This document shows positions 46,053 to 55,230 of a stretch of DNA of 63,230 bases, in pieces. Positions within the stretch are counted from its first letter, which is position 1. Each line of letters starts with the position of its first letter. The stretch is from Psychrobacter cibarius. GTDB taxonomy: Bacteria; Pseudomonadota; Gammaproteobacteria; Pseudomonadales; Moraxellaceae. The stretch is taken from contig NZ_JABASQ010000017.1 in NCBI RefSeq assembly GCF_016107535.1, forward strand, positions 1 to 63,230, in the 5' to 3' direction. Under the pieces are notes generated by a model. The model was not told the origin of the DNA and made no database searches. It saw only the letters and a program-made list of their open reading frames with translations. Both the position numbers and the translations under genes were made by a program.

Positions 46053-47009
46053 TTAATTGTCTGAGCTATGGCTTTCTATCCATTCTAAGATATCTTCATA
46101 GACTGTTTGGTGGTCTTTTTCATGCAAAGGCTCATGACGCATATTTGGGTAGAGTTGGATATCTACTTGACTGAAATTTTGCTTGTTTAAGCGCGTAACA
46201 ATTTTGCGAATGCCGTTGCCCATATCTCCGATAGGATCATCTTCGCCGCTGATAAATAGCATCGGGAAGTTTTTTGGAATAGTCATTGCCCAGCCTTTGT
46301 TTAAGCCAGTTTCCATCAGAAAGAATAATGTCATAAAGCCATTATTGGTGAAATCAAAGCCCGTCAATGGATCTGCTTCATAGGCTTCAATGGCGGCAGG
46401 ATTTTCAGTTAACCACGCAAATTCTGATGAAGAGATGCGATCTTCAAGCTTACTATTCAAGACTTTATTCATCACCTTGGCAAACATTGCATTTGGTTTT
46501 TTGGGTGCTACTTTTGCCAGTACTTTATTGACTGGGAGTAGTACTTTAGTCAAGGGGTTGGCATCTGCTGTACCCATCAAAATAGCACCTGTAAAATTGT
46601 GTGCATGGTGCTTTAGGACATTACGCACAATAAACGAGCCCATAGAGTGACCCATTACAAAGTGTGGCACGTCAGGATGGCGGTTTTTTAAGCTATCTGC
46701 CATGACAATGACGTCTTTTAGCAGGGACTGTACTGGATGCTCTTCACCAAAAAAACCTAAATCTGCTGATGTTTTGACGGTCTTTCCATGTCCCAAATGG
46801 TCATAAGTTGCCACTGCGATACCATTATCCGCTAAAAACTGAGCGAAGTCTGCGTAACGTCCGCTATGCTCTGCCATACCGTGGACAATTAGTAACGTGG
46901 CTTTTACCGCTGTGTTTTCATGGCTTGGTACAAAAAAATTATGATGCAAGTAATGAATATTATCTGAGGAGAGAATGTGGTCGTTACCTGTATCGGTGTT
47001 GATACTCAT
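46053..47009 (-). CDS. Alpha/beta hydrolase, monoacylglycerol-lipase-like
   Basis: 318 residues, no signal peptide. It has VHGMAEHSGRYADFA, nucleophile elbow GHSMGS (Ser near 120), catalytic Asp in FISGEDDPIGDM and His in NMRHEPLHEKD: a full Ser-Asp-His triad of the lysophospholipase/monoglyceride lipase group. It probably hydrolyses an acylglycerol or lysolipid; substrate not certain. Single gene between dapD and the amidohydrolase. Confidence 0.85.
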   Translation of the reverse strand: MSINTDTGNDHILSSDNIHYLHHNFFVPSHENTAVKATLLIVHGMAEHSGRYADFAQFLADNGIAVATYDHLGHGKTVKTSADLGFFGEEHPVQSLLKDVIVMADSLKNRHPDVPHFVMGHSMGSFIVRNVLKHHAHNFTGAILMGTADANPLTKVLLPVNKVLAKVAPKKPNAMFAKVMNKVLNSKLEDRISSSEFAWLTENPAAIEAYEADPLTGFDFTNNGFMTLFFLMETGLNKGWAMTIPKNFPMLFISGEDDPIGDMGNGIRKIVTRLNKQNFSQVDIQLYPNMRHEPLHEKDHQTVYEDILEWIESHSSDN

Positions 47010-47080
47010 ATAGGGTTCCTTAAACAGTTTTAATGAATGTTTTTAATAAATAGCTTTAACGGTTCATCATCTTAATGAAT

Positions 47081-47110
47081 AGCAGGCATGATGATTTGAA
47101 ATCGCCTGCT
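47081..47110 (-). terminator. Possible terminator of the amidohydrolase gene
   Basis: AGCAGGC and GCCTGCT form the outer stem, with a shorter inner stem (GAT/ATC). The T tract is poor on the minus strand, so this is tentative. Confidence 0.45.
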
Positions 47111-47144
47111 AAAATTTGGCTTATTATACGGCGCTTACCATGAA

Positions 47145-48884
47145 CTATTGTACTGGACGTTGGTAAATCGTTTGACCTTCTTTAATGGTTGTGATGACTT
47201 TAATGTCTTTTAGCTTGCTTGCCTCTATGGTTAATGGGTTGGCATCTAAGATAACCAAATCAGCCAGTTTTCCGGGCGTCAAGGTGCCTTTGCTGTCTTC
47301 TTCAAAATACTCATAAGCGGCATTGCTGGTAATGGCTTTTAACGCTTGATACGGCGTCGCTCGCTCATTTTTACCGATGATTTTACCTGAGCGCGAAGTG
47401 CGATTGACTGCTGACCAGACTGTAAATAGCGGGTCAACAGGTGTCACTGTGTCATCAGAGTGATTGGAGTATCTAAGTCCCATTCTATCAGCAGTGGCAA
47501 TCGGGCTTGAAAAGTCGGCACGTTTTTTACCTAAGTTTTTAACGTGTACGTCTCCCCAAAAGTAAGTATGGTTGGTAAAGAAGGACGGCAGCATATTGTA
47601 TTTTTTGAATGCGGCTAGCTGATCAGGTCGGGCAAATTGAGCATGAATGGGCACAGTACGGCGATCTTTATCAGCTGCTTGACCAGTCTTTTTGACCGCA
47701 TACTCGTGTGCCTTGATGAGCATATCGGTTGCGCCATCACCATTATTATGGATAAAGAGTTGATTGTCACGAGCATAGGCTTTGACAAACATCTCGTTCA
47801 GCTGATCTTGGCTGACACTTGGTAAACCACGGCAGTCCTTTTCACAATCTGGAACTGGCGTGAGATAAGGTTGGCTAAAATAGGCGGTCTTGCCTTGTGG
47901 CGAGCCATCTGCAACGATTTTGGTACCCTGTACTTTAAAACCGTTTTTATAGGTTTTCCATACGAATTTTTTATCAGCCAAATTCTCATCTAGGTCACTC
48001 ACTCCTGCTAGTGCGACCAAGTCAATTTTAAGTTTGCCTGCATCGGCTTGTTTTTGAAAAAACTGAATGGTATTACGAGCTGTCGAACCGTTATGCGCCG
48101 TCGTTATGCCATTCTTTGCATAATATTCTTGCGTCTGCTCAAAGAATTTGCCTTGATTCGGCGCTAACACTTCTAGCATATTGCGCACGAACGGATACAT
48201 CGCCGTTTCTTGTACGAGACCGTTTGGTTCACTAGAGCCTTTAATTCGAGCAATATTACCGCCCGCTGGATTTTTACTGTCAGCAGTGATATTCATCATG
48301 GCCAGCGCCTTGCTGTTTGCGACGCCCATGTGACCACTCGTGTGTTGTAAATAAACTGGATTGTTTGGCAATACTTTATCAATTTCGCTTTTGGTCGGAT
48401 GATGCCCCTCAGCGAGCTGAGTTTCATCATAACCCCAACCAAAGATCCAGTCGCCATCAGCAATGTTATTGTCCACTTTATAATCTTTTAGCGTTTGCAT
48501 CATTTTAGGAATACTATCGACTTGACCGATGGGCGGCGGGTTGAGATTGACCTGACCCATGGTGTTCGACACCATATCAAAATGACTGTGCGGATCGATA
48601 AAGCTGGGTAATAAGGTTTTATCTTGTAGATTAATCTGTGCGGCATTTTTATATTTCGATTGCGCCTCTTGTAAATTGCCCACATAGGCAATCTTGCCCG
48701 CTTGGGTGACTAAGGCTTCGGCCATTTGTGGCTGATCGTCCTCCATCGTGATGATGTTGCCATTGTAATAGACAGTTGCTGAGTTGCTCATATCCTTGGG
48801 CGCGGTCTGCATGGTAGTGCAACCTATGACACTCATTAATCCAATGCTCAGTACAGTTGGTTTTAGTAATGTGCTCATATTCAT
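47145..48884 (-). CDS. Amidohydrolase-family lipoprotein (YtcJ-like)
   Basis: 579 residues. Signal peptide with lipobox VIGC (Cys near 22), so exported and lipid-anchored. The amidohydrolase 3 domain has metal-site motifs SFIDPHSHFD, VPIHAQFARPDQ and NHSDDTVTP, and an N-terminal beta-sandwich (YYNGNIITMEDDQPQMAEALVT). Family members hydrolyse amides or N-formyl groups; substrate unknown. Single gene with no related neighbours. Confidence 0.85.
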   Translation of the reverse strand: MNMSTLLKPTVLSIGLMSVIGCTTMQTAPKDMSNSATVYYNGNIITMEDDQPQMAEALVTQAGKIAYVGNLQEAQSKYKNAAQINLQDKTLLPSFIDPHSHFDMVSNTMGQVNLNPPPIGQVDSIPKMMQTLKDYKVDNNIADGDWIFGWGYDETQLAEGHHPTKSEIDKVLPNNPVYLQHTSGHMGVANSKALAMMNITADSKNPAGGNIARIKGSSEPNGLVQETAMYPFVRNMLEVLAPNQGKFFEQTQEYYAKNGITTAHNGSTARNTIQFFQKQADAGKLKIDLVALAGVSDLDENLADKKFVWKTYKNGFKVQGTKIVADGSPQGKTAYFSQPYLTPVPDCEKDCRGLPSVSQDQLNEMFVKAYARDNQLFIHNNGDGATDMLIKAHEYAVKKTGQAADKDRRTVPIHAQFARPDQLAAFKKYNMLPSFFTNHTYFWGDVHVKNLGKKRADFSSPIATADRMGLRYSNHSDDTVTPVDPLFTVWSAVNRTSRSGKIIGKNERATPYQALKAITSNAAYEYFEEDSKGTLTPGKLADLVILDANPLTIEASKLKDIKVITTIKEGQTIYQRPVQ

Positions 48885-49413
48885 TACGTTATCCTTAAAA
48901 GGTGATTTGATGCTTACATCCGTGTGTCATAAGCATTGGTACGTGGTGAGTTTTCTATATTCTAAAAGTATTTATATTTTATCAGTGACTGTTGTTTTAA
49001 AAGATATGAATGTTGCAACCAATTTAGCGATAAAGCCTTGTGCGGTCAATGCTATTTAAGAGTTTTGTACTGACAACTGTGGCATTGCCAATTGAATGAG
49101 AAGGTCGATCTATAAATCTGCTGAATATAATATCTTAAAAGCCAAATTAACAAGTGCTGTATGACATCCTACGAGACGTCATGCTCATTTGGCATAAAAG
49201 ATGAAAATTACGATATTAGTTGTCAATATTGTTTCACAATCAGGTATGATTAATTAGATAAAACGTAAAGTGATAAGGCTAATAATAAGATGATTGTTTT
49301 ATGAAATAGTCATAAAAAGCAATTGCTTGCGTGTGAATTTGTCTTTTTTAACCTTTTATTTTTGCGTTATTATTCTTGCTTTAGAGGTGCTACTAACAGG
49401 TTTTTATACCATT
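48885..49413. other. Intergenic region upstream of arsS
   Basis: About 530 bases without a convincing gene. TTGTCA (49220-49225) and TATGAT (49245-49250) could be a weak promoter with a long 19-base spacer. ATTGT-TTC-ACAAT (49228-49240) is an inverted repeat between them. Confidence 0.45.
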
Positions 49414-50412
49414 ATGAAATCAACTATCGAATTACTCGAGCACACGGATTTCCCAGCGATCAAACGTCGTGAGTTAACCACGCTACAGGTCAATATGGGT
49501 TACTTATGCAATATGTCTTGTGTGCATTGTCATGTGGCTGCCAGTCCTTACCGCACAGAGATGATGTCGCGTGAGTTGGTTGAGTTGATTCTAGAAGTCT
49601 TGCAAGCAAAAAATATAGAGACGCTTGATTTAACGGGCGGTGCGCCTGAGATGCACGAAGACTTTAAGTATTTGGTCACAGCCGCGCGCGCCTTGGGTGT
49701 AAAAGTGATTGATCGCTGTAATCTAACTATCCTGATGGAAGAAGGCTTTGAGGACATAGCACAGTTTTTGGCAGACAATGCGGTCGAAGTGGTGGCTTCT
49801 CTGCCATGTTATTCATTAGAAAATGTCGATAAGCAGCGCGGCAAGGGCGCATTTGATGACAGTATATTGGGACTGCATAAACTCAATGCGCTTGGCTACG
49901 GCAAGAAAGGGTCGGAGCTCACGCTGAACCTCGTTTATAACCCGCAAGGTGCTACGCTACCGCCCAATCAGCAGCAACTAGAAGCAGATTATAAGCACGA
50001 GTTAAAAGAACATTTCGATATCGAATTCCATCAGTTATTTGCCTTGACCAATATGCCTATTCAGCGTTTTGGTGCGGTGCTATTGGCTAAAAACCAATTC
50101 CATCCCTATATGGATTTGCTCAAAGCCAATTACATGGCTGCCAATTTAACCGAAGTCATGTGCCGATCGACCATCAGTGTTAATTGGTTAGGAGAATTGT
50201 TTGATTGTGACTTTAACCAGCAATTAAAGATTCCAGTGCCCAACAAGTCCCGTCGGCATCTAAGCGATTTGTTAACGCAAAATTCTGCTGGCGATGACAT
50301 TGCCATTGCAGATCATTGCTATGGCTGTACGGCAGGGCAAGGAAGTAGCTGCGGTGGTGCGCTAGAAGAAGAGACAACAGATCGGACGATAGAAGAAATA
50401 TCCTCGATTTAA
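49414..50412 (+). CDS. arsS: Arsenosugar biosynthesis radical SAM protein ArsS
   Basis: About 332 residues from ATG 49414; an upstream in-frame ATG would add 40 hydrophobic residues that do not fit the family. The radical SAM motif CNMSCVHC is followed by HVAASPYRTEMM, then DLTGGAPEMH. The C-terminal DUF3641 part has cysteines for extra Fe-S clusters (CDFNQQ, CYGCTAGQGSSCGG). ArsS joins a 5'-deoxyadenosyl radical to a methylated arsenical, giving the arsenosugar precursor. It leads an operon with a DUF547 protein and two arsenosugar-type glycosyltransferases; no ArsM methyltransferase lies in the window. Confidence 0.9.
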   Translation: MKSTIELLEHTDFPAIKRRELTTLQVNMGYLCNMSCVHCHVAASPYRTEMMSRELVELILEVLQAKNIETLDLTGGAPEMHEDFKYLVTAARALGVKVIDRCNLTILMEEGFEDIAQFLADNAVEVVASLPCYSLENVDKQRGKGAFDDSILGLHKLNALGYGKKGSELTLNLVYNPQGATLPPNQQQLEADYKHELKEHFDIEFHQLFALTNMPIQRFGAVLLAKNQFHPYMDLLKANYMAANLTEVMCRSTISVNWLGELFDCDFNQQLKIPVPNKSRRHLSDLLTQNSAGDDIAIADHCYGCTAGQGSSCGGALEEETTDRTIEEISSI

Positions 50413-50424
50413 CCGGAGTCAATC

Positions 50425-51273
50425 ATGTCAGTATTTAATAGTACAAGACTTAATAGTAAAAGCCTTTTTTTAAGCAGTGGTTTATTAATCAAAACGGCAG
50501 TGACCACTTCTATCATGTTAGCCAGTATGGCAAGTTATGCGGATTTTAATCACAGCACTTGGGATAGTTTACTGAATAAAAACGTCACCATGACCAATGG
50601 TGGCAAAGCCTCAGTCGTTAATTACAACGGTATGAAAGCAGATCAAAGCAAACTTGATAGCTACATGGCGGCGACTGGTAAAATCAGCCAATCGGAATTT
50701 AACGCTTGGAGTAAAGATGAGCAATTAGCATTTTTGATCAATGTCTATAATGCTGGAACGGTAGAGCTGGTTTTGACCAAATATCCTAACATCAAGTCGA
50801 TTAAAGATATTGGTGGAATATTTGGTTCGCCATGGAAACAGGATTTCGTCACGCTATTAGGCAAGAAGCGCTCGCTTGATGACATCGAGCACAATCTAAT
50901 CCGTGGCTCAAAACGCTACAACGAACCACGTATTCACTTTGCGGTGAACTGTGCGAGTATCGGCTGTCCTGCGCTATTAAATGATGCTTTTACAGGGAGT
51001 AAATTAGATAAACAATTAGAGCAAGTGACGAGTAAATTCCTCGCGGATAGCAGTCGCAACCGTCTCAAAGGTAATACGTTAGAGATATCACCAATTTTTA
51101 AATGGTATAAAGAAGACTTTGAGACTAACTGGCGCGTTACTAATGATTTAGAAGGGTTTTTGGCTCGTTACAGCTCATCTTTAGGGCTTAATAAATCGCA
51201 AACCACTGAGCTAAAAGCAGGAAAAATGAAGATTGGTTATACCGATTATAATTGGAGCCTTAATAAGAAATAA
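50425..51273 (+). CDS. DUF547 exported protein
   Basis: 282 residues with a signal peptide (LIKTAVTTSIMLASMASYA, cleavage near residue 38) and a DUF547 domain: AWSKDEQLAFLINVYNAGTVELVL, FGSPWKQDFVTLLGKKRSLDDIEHNLIRG, PRIHFAVNCASIGCPALLNDAF. DUF547 proteins have a transglutaminase/papain-like look, with conserved His and Cys residues in this region, but the activity is not proven. It starts 12 bases after arsS and is co-transcribed with it. It is a frequent companion of the arsenosugar glycosyltransferases. Confidence 0.85.
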   Translation: MSVFNSTRLNSKSLFLSSGLLIKTAVTTSIMLASMASYADFNHSTWDSLLNKNVTMTNGGKASVVNYNGMKADQSKLDSYMAATGKISQSEFNAWSKDEQLAFLINVYNAGTVELVLTKYPNIKSIKDIGGIFGSPWKQDFVTLLGKKRSLDDIEHNLIRGSKRYNEPRIHFAVNCASIGCPALLNDAFTGSKLDKQLEQVTSKFLADSSRNRLKGNTLEISPIFKWYKEDFETNWRVTNDLEGFLARYSSSLGLNKSQTTELKAGKMKIGYTDYNWSLNKK

Positions 51274-51303
51274 TGGTAACAACAAGTAAGAGTACTGCTA
51301 ACT

Positions 51304-52023
51304 ATGACGGCTATGGCGACGGTTTCTATCATTATTCCAGTACTCAATGAGGCAGATAATTTGCCTTTATTGTTTGATAATATCAATAGGCTAAATCCAA
51401 ACCCACAGCAAGTGATAGTGGTCGATGGTGGTTCAAACGATGATTCTATTGACATAATCCAAAGTTTTATTAATAAATTAATACCTGATAATGATTGTAA
51501 AATTGATTGGCAAATGACTGAGTCTAAAGCAGGGCGCGCGCTGCAAATGAATACAGGCGCAGCGTTAGCAACTAGCGATGTATTGCTATTTTTGCACGCC
51601 GATATGCAATTGCCAATGGATGCTATAGAGAGCGTTTCTGAAGCGATGAAACGGGCAGAGTGGGGACGTTTTGATGTGCAAATAGCCAGTCGCCAGCTCA
51701 TGCTAAAATTGGTCAGTCAGATGATCAATTGGCGCTCACGGTTGAGCGGAATCGCGACAGGCGACCAAGCCATTTTTATTAGCCAGTCTTTATTTGAGCG
51801 AATCGGTAATTATCCTAACCAAGCCTTAATGGAAGATGTTGAGCTTTGCAAACAGTTAAAAGGTATTGCTAAACCTGCTTGTTTAAAAAGTAAAGTCATC
51901 ACATCAGCAAGACGCTGGCAACAGCATGGCACTTGGCGGACGATTCTTTTGATGTGGCATCTACGCTTTGATTATTGGCGTGGCGTTTCGGCCGATAATA
52001 TCAAAGCGCGTTATTATAAATAA
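51304..52023 (+). CDS. Family 2 glycosyltransferase, arsenosugar type (TIGR04283)
   Basis: 239 residues. VSIIIPVLNEADNLPLLFDNI, VDGGSNDDSIDII and the LLFLHADMQLP metal site (D-x-D equivalent) mark a GT-A family 2 enzyme, and KAGRALQMNTGA is typical of the TIGR04283 arsenosugar group. It probably transfers a sugar during arsenosugar or arsenolipid assembly. It lies 30 bases after the DUF547 gene. No signal peptide; one possible hydrophobic C-terminal patch. Confidence 0.85.
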   Translation: MTAMATVSIIIPVLNEADNLPLLFDNINRLNPNPQQVIVVDGGSNDDSIDIIQSFINKLIPDNDCKIDWQMTESKAGRALQMNTGAALATSDVLLFLHADMQLPMDAIESVSEAMKRAEWGRFDVQIASRQLMLKLVSQMINWRSRLSGIATGDQAIFISQSLFERIGNYPNQALMEDVELCKQLKGIAKPACLKSKVITSARRWQQHGTWRTILLMWHLRFDYWRGVSADNIKARYYK

Positions 52024-52040
52024 AAGTACAAACTCTTACC

Positions 52041-52679
52041 ATGAATCAAAAACCACAAACTTGTGTTATCCTTTTCGCCAAATTCCCCGCACAGGGCATG
52101 GCAAAAACGCGCTTGCAACCCGCGCTTGGCATTGAAGGTGCTGCGCAAATGGCACGTAGACTGCTATTGCATAGTATAGAACAAGCCGTCGCCACTGGCT
52201 TCACGGTTGAGTTATGTGTCAGTCCTGCGCCGACAGATCCATGCTGGCAAGCGCTTAATTTACTTGACTCGCTGCAATGGTCAGCACAAGCAGATGGTGA
52301 TTTGGGTTTGCGTATGTTAACCGCCAGTCAGCAAGCATTAACACGTTTCGAGCACGTTATTTTGATAGGTACGGACTGTCCTAATCTTACAACCATTCGT
52401 ATTCGACAGGCTGCCCAGCAGTTAGAAACACAAGATAGCGTCATGATTCCCGCTTTTGATGGTGGTTATGTGCTGTTTGGTTTTAAGCAAGTTGCTGCTC
52501 GTTTATTTAGCACTATCGAATGGAGTACGGCGAGCGTAGCAAAGATTACTCAACAGCGCTTGGCAGAATTGAGCTGGTCTGTAGCGTTGTTAGCGCCTTT
52601 GCCTGATATTGATGAGCCTGAAGATTTACCGTATTTACCTGAAGGTTGGCTTGATGATTGCAAGTTTATTGAGAACTAA
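52041..52679 (+). CDS. Glycosyltransferase, arsenosugar type (TIGR04282/COG3222)
   Basis: 212 residues. VILFAKFPAQGMAKTRLQPALG is the nucleotide-binding signature of COG3222, with VILIGTDCPNLT supplying the acidic metal ligand and PAFDGGYVLFGF following. It resembles nucleotidyl/glycosyltransferase A proteins found beside arsS. It starts 17 bases after the previous gene, so it is the last gene of the arsS operon. Its exact reaction in this pathway is not known. Confidence 0.85.
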   Translation: MNQKPQTCVILFAKFPAQGMAKTRLQPALGIEGAAQMARRLLLHSIEQAVATGFTVELCVSPAPTDPCWQALNLLDSLQWSAQADGDLGLRMLTASQQALTRFEHVILIGTDCPNLTTIRIRQAAQQLETQDSVMIPAFDGGYVLFGFKQVAARLFSTIEWSTASVAKITQQRLAELSWSVALLAPLPDIDEPEDLPYLPEGWLDDCKFIEN

Positions 52680-52718
52680 TAACTGAGAACGCCTTATCAT
52701 TTAGGGTTTTTAGGTATG

Positions 52719-52777
52719 AAAAAGCCATCGAGCTATTTTGTTGACCCTATTAGGTTGATTATAGTTCGATGGCTTTT
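52719..52777. terminator. Bidirectional terminator
   Basis: AAAAAGCCATCGA and TCGATGGCTTTT form a 12-base stem with a long loop. It sits between the arsS operon and the convergent phosphorylase gene. Confidence 0.7.
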
Positions 52778-52799
52778 CGATAATCACAAATTGGTATCG

Positions 52800-53705
52800 T
52801 TAAGGCAGTAATGCTGAAAGTCTGGTTTTAGTCTCTTCGCTCATCGCCTCAATAGGCGTGACTAACGCTTGTGCTAAAGCATTATGAGCAATTGATTTAG
52901 GCTGTTCTACAGCGAGTAGGGCGACCGCCTGCTTAATCACTGCTTGAGCGTTTTCAGCATTTTTCATTAGGTTTCTTATGGCATAGTCTGCACTAACGGC
53001 TTCTTCGGTAGGGTGCCAACTATCAAAGTCTGTGACCAATGCGAGCGTTGCGTAAGCCATACTTGCTTCACGAGCAAGCTTAGCCTCTGGCATATTGGTC
53101 ATACCGATGATATCCGCTTGCATCTGTCGATACCAGTGTGATTCTGCACGAGTGGAGAACTGTGGCCCTTCGATACAGATATAAGTGGCTTTTGCATGAC
53201 ATTGACCTTGAGCTATCTGCGCCTGAGCATAAGCACGCGTTAGAATATCCGCGACTTTAGGACATAAAGGATCAGCCATCGCGACGTGTGCCACTGCACC
53301 TTCCCCAAAAAAACTGCTGTTTCTATGCTTAGTCATATCGATCATTTGATCGGGAATGACCATATCTAAGGGTTTAAGCGCTTCTCTTAATGAGCCCACT
53401 GCCGATACCGAAATGACGTAGCGTACCCCCAAAGTTTTGAGGGCATAAATATTGGCACGATAAGGCACTTCGGAAGGGGTGAATTTGTGACCTTGACCAT
53501 GACGAGTTAGAAAGGCGACCGTCACGCCATTTAATTCACCTAAGACAATATCATCAGAGGGTTTGCCGTAAGGTGTCGATATGCTGACACTACGTTTATT
53601 GGTTAAATCTTGCATCTGATAAAGACCACTACCGCCAATGATGGCGATATCAGCAGATACTGATACCGATACTTCCGCTGACTTTTCTACACTAAATACT
53701 GCCAT
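52800..53705 (-). CDS. mtnP: S-methyl-5'-thioadenosine phosphorylase
   Basis: About 301 residues from ATG 53705 (MAVFSVEKS), with GGAAAA upstream; the longer start lacks a site. Purine nucleoside phosphorylase fold: ADIAIIGGSGLYQM, FLTRHGQGHKFTPSEVPYRANIYAL, SAVGSLREAL, YICIEGPQFSTRAES, IGMTNMPEAKLAREA. It cleaves 5'-methylthioadenosine with phosphate to adenine and methylthioribose-1-phosphate. Beside arsS it could also act on arsenosugar-nucleoside precursors; nucleoside phosphorylases near arsS have been suggested to do so. It is convergent with that operon, so common control is not shown. Confidence 0.9.
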   Translation of the reverse strand: MAVFSVEKSAEVSVSVSADIAIIGGSGLYQMQDLTNKRSVSISTPYGKPSDDIVLGELNGVTVAFLTRHGQGHKFTPSEVPYRANIYALKTLGVRYVISVSAVGSLREALKPLDMVIPDQMIDMTKHRNSSFFGEGAVAHVAMADPLCPKVADILTRAYAQAQIAQGQCHAKATYICIEGPQFSTRAESHWYRQMQADIIGMTNMPEAKLAREASMAYATLALVTDFDSWHPTEEAVSADYAIRNLMKNAENAQAVIKQAVALLAVEQPKSIAHNALAQALVTPIEAMSEETKTRLSALLP

Positions 53706-54210
53706 AAAGGTTTTCCATATTTTTAGAGTAACAGATAACGTTGCCAATATATGTGGTGACGAATTTATAAATTTAGACGGGATCTACTTTAAGTTAGCTG
53801 CCTTACGAGATAACCGCTTAGGTTTTATATATAAAATAAATCCTACAGTATGATAAAAATGCATTAAGAGCTACCATCTAGTCATTTTATATCAGTATTT
53901 TTTGGTCAAATAACCTCGTTTATATTTAGATGATTATAAAGGTTTACAATAGACACAGACTTTGTTTAAATGAATTTTCTAATGAAACATTGTTCCGCAT
54001 AGCAAAACTATATTTGGCTATTGATTCATTACAAGAACTGCTGCGCCCTTACTTAAATAGCTTCGCATACAAAGTGTGAGTGTAGAGGGAATCTGGATGG
54101 CAGTTTATTTATAGCAAGAATTGCTATATTATTACAGGTCTGTAACGCATCACTATTGATATATTGGTGCCGTTAAGTGTATTAACTCGATTATTTCAAG
54201 GATGAATTCA
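53706..54210. other. Intergenic region upstream of the TRAP-TAXI operon
   Basis: About 500 bases, AT-rich, with no gene visible. A palindrome and an extended -10-like string lie near its right end (54111-54130). Confidence 0.5.
54111..54130 (+). promoter_or_regulatory. Candidate promoter/operator of the TRAP-TAXI operon
   Basis: ATAGCAA-GAA-TTGCTAT is a perfect 17-base palindrome. It overlaps TTGCTATATT, an extended -10-like sequence (TG then TATATT at 54125-54130). There is no good -35, fitting an extended -10 promoter that a dimeric repressor could block. Confidence 0.5.
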
Positions 54211-55230
54211 ATGCTCAACTCTCTAAAATCCCCGTTACTTTTATCAGCAATGTTAAGCGCCACTTTAGGTCTGACAGCATGCTCATCACCAAGTTCAGAA
54301 AGTACAGACAGTACGGCAACAGATAGCGCTGCTACTGACACTGCCGCCGACAAGCTGGACACCAAGTTTCTTACCATCGCCACTGGCGGAGCATCTGGCC
54401 CTTATAACATCATCGGCACTTCATTATCAGAGGTCTATGTCAAAACCTTTGGGGTCAACTCAAAAACACAAACTACTGGGGCTTCAGTCGAAAACGTCAA
54501 TCTATTGACCCAAGGTAAAGTCGACATGGTATTGGCGCTCAGTGATGTGGTCACCGACGCGATCGAAGGCAAAAACAACTTTGATAAGCCGATAACCAAC
54601 ATCCAACAGATTGCAGTCTTGTACCCTAATGTGGTGCAAGTCGTCACCACCAAAAAATCTGGCATCAAAAATATTGAAGACCTACGTGGTAAGCGCATCG
54701 CTGTGGGCGATCAAGGCTCTGGCACAGAAGTAAATGCTCGGACGCTATTAGAAGGGTTTGGTATCACATATGATGACGTTACCGTTGATTATTTAGGCTT
54801 TGCGGAAGCAGCGGACGGTATGAAAGCGGGTAAAATTGAAGCGGCTTTCTTTAGTAGTGGTCTGCCAAACTCTTCATTGATGGAGCTAGAGCAGGGTCTA
54901 GACTTACAATTGATCACCATCAATCAAGACAAGCTAAAAGAAATCATTGCGACTAAGCCTTACTTTAAGACCTTTGAGATTCCTGCTGGCACTTATGGCA
55001 ATGACGCCGCGATTCCAACCGCAGCAATCATGAATGCTCTATTGGTTAGCTCTGAGTTGTCTGAAGCAGATGGTTACAAGCTGACCAAAGCGTTATTTGA
55101 CAATTTAGACGGTCTAAAAACAGCGCACCAAGCGGCCAATGATATTAGCTTAGCAACCGCTCGTGAAGGTATGGTCGCACCTATCCATCCTGGCGCTAAA
55201 AAGTACTATGATGAGCAAGCAGCTAAATAA
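54211..55230 (+). CDS. TAXI-family TRAP transporter solute-binding lipoprotein
   Basis: About 339 residues. ATG 54211 is preferred over 54202 because AAGG then lies at a normal distance. Signal peptide with lipobox LTAC (Cys near 23), then a Ser/Thr/Asp-rich linker, and the binding domain: FLTIATGGASGPYNIIGTSL, the TAXI signature region QTTGASVENVNLL, VDMVLALSDVVTDA, AVGDQGSGTEVNAR. It captures a substrate, often a carboxylate, for the TRAP permease encoded two genes on. The actual ligand cannot be predicted. Confidence 0.92.
   Translation: MLNSLKSPLLLSAMLSATLGLTACSSPSSESTDSTATDSAATDTAADKLDTKFLTIATGGASGPYNIIGTSLSEVYVKTFGVNSKTQTTGASVENVNLLTQGKVDMVLALSDVVTDAIEGKNNFDKPITNIQQIAVLYPNVVQVVTTKKSGIKNIEDLRGKRIAVGDQGSGTEVNARTLLEGFGITYDDVTVDYLGFAEAADGMKAGKIEAAFFSSGLPNSSLMELEQGLDLQLITINQDKLKEIIATKPYFKTFEIPAGTYGNDAAIPTAAIMNALLVSSELSEADGYKLTKALFDNLDGLKTAHQAANDISLATAREGMVAPIHPGAKKYYDEQAAK

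Noticed and set aside
48784..49059. Rightward open frame of 91 codons over the start of the amidohydrolase gene
   Set aside because: It is antisense to the signal-peptide region, with no ribosome-binding site or recognisable protein character.
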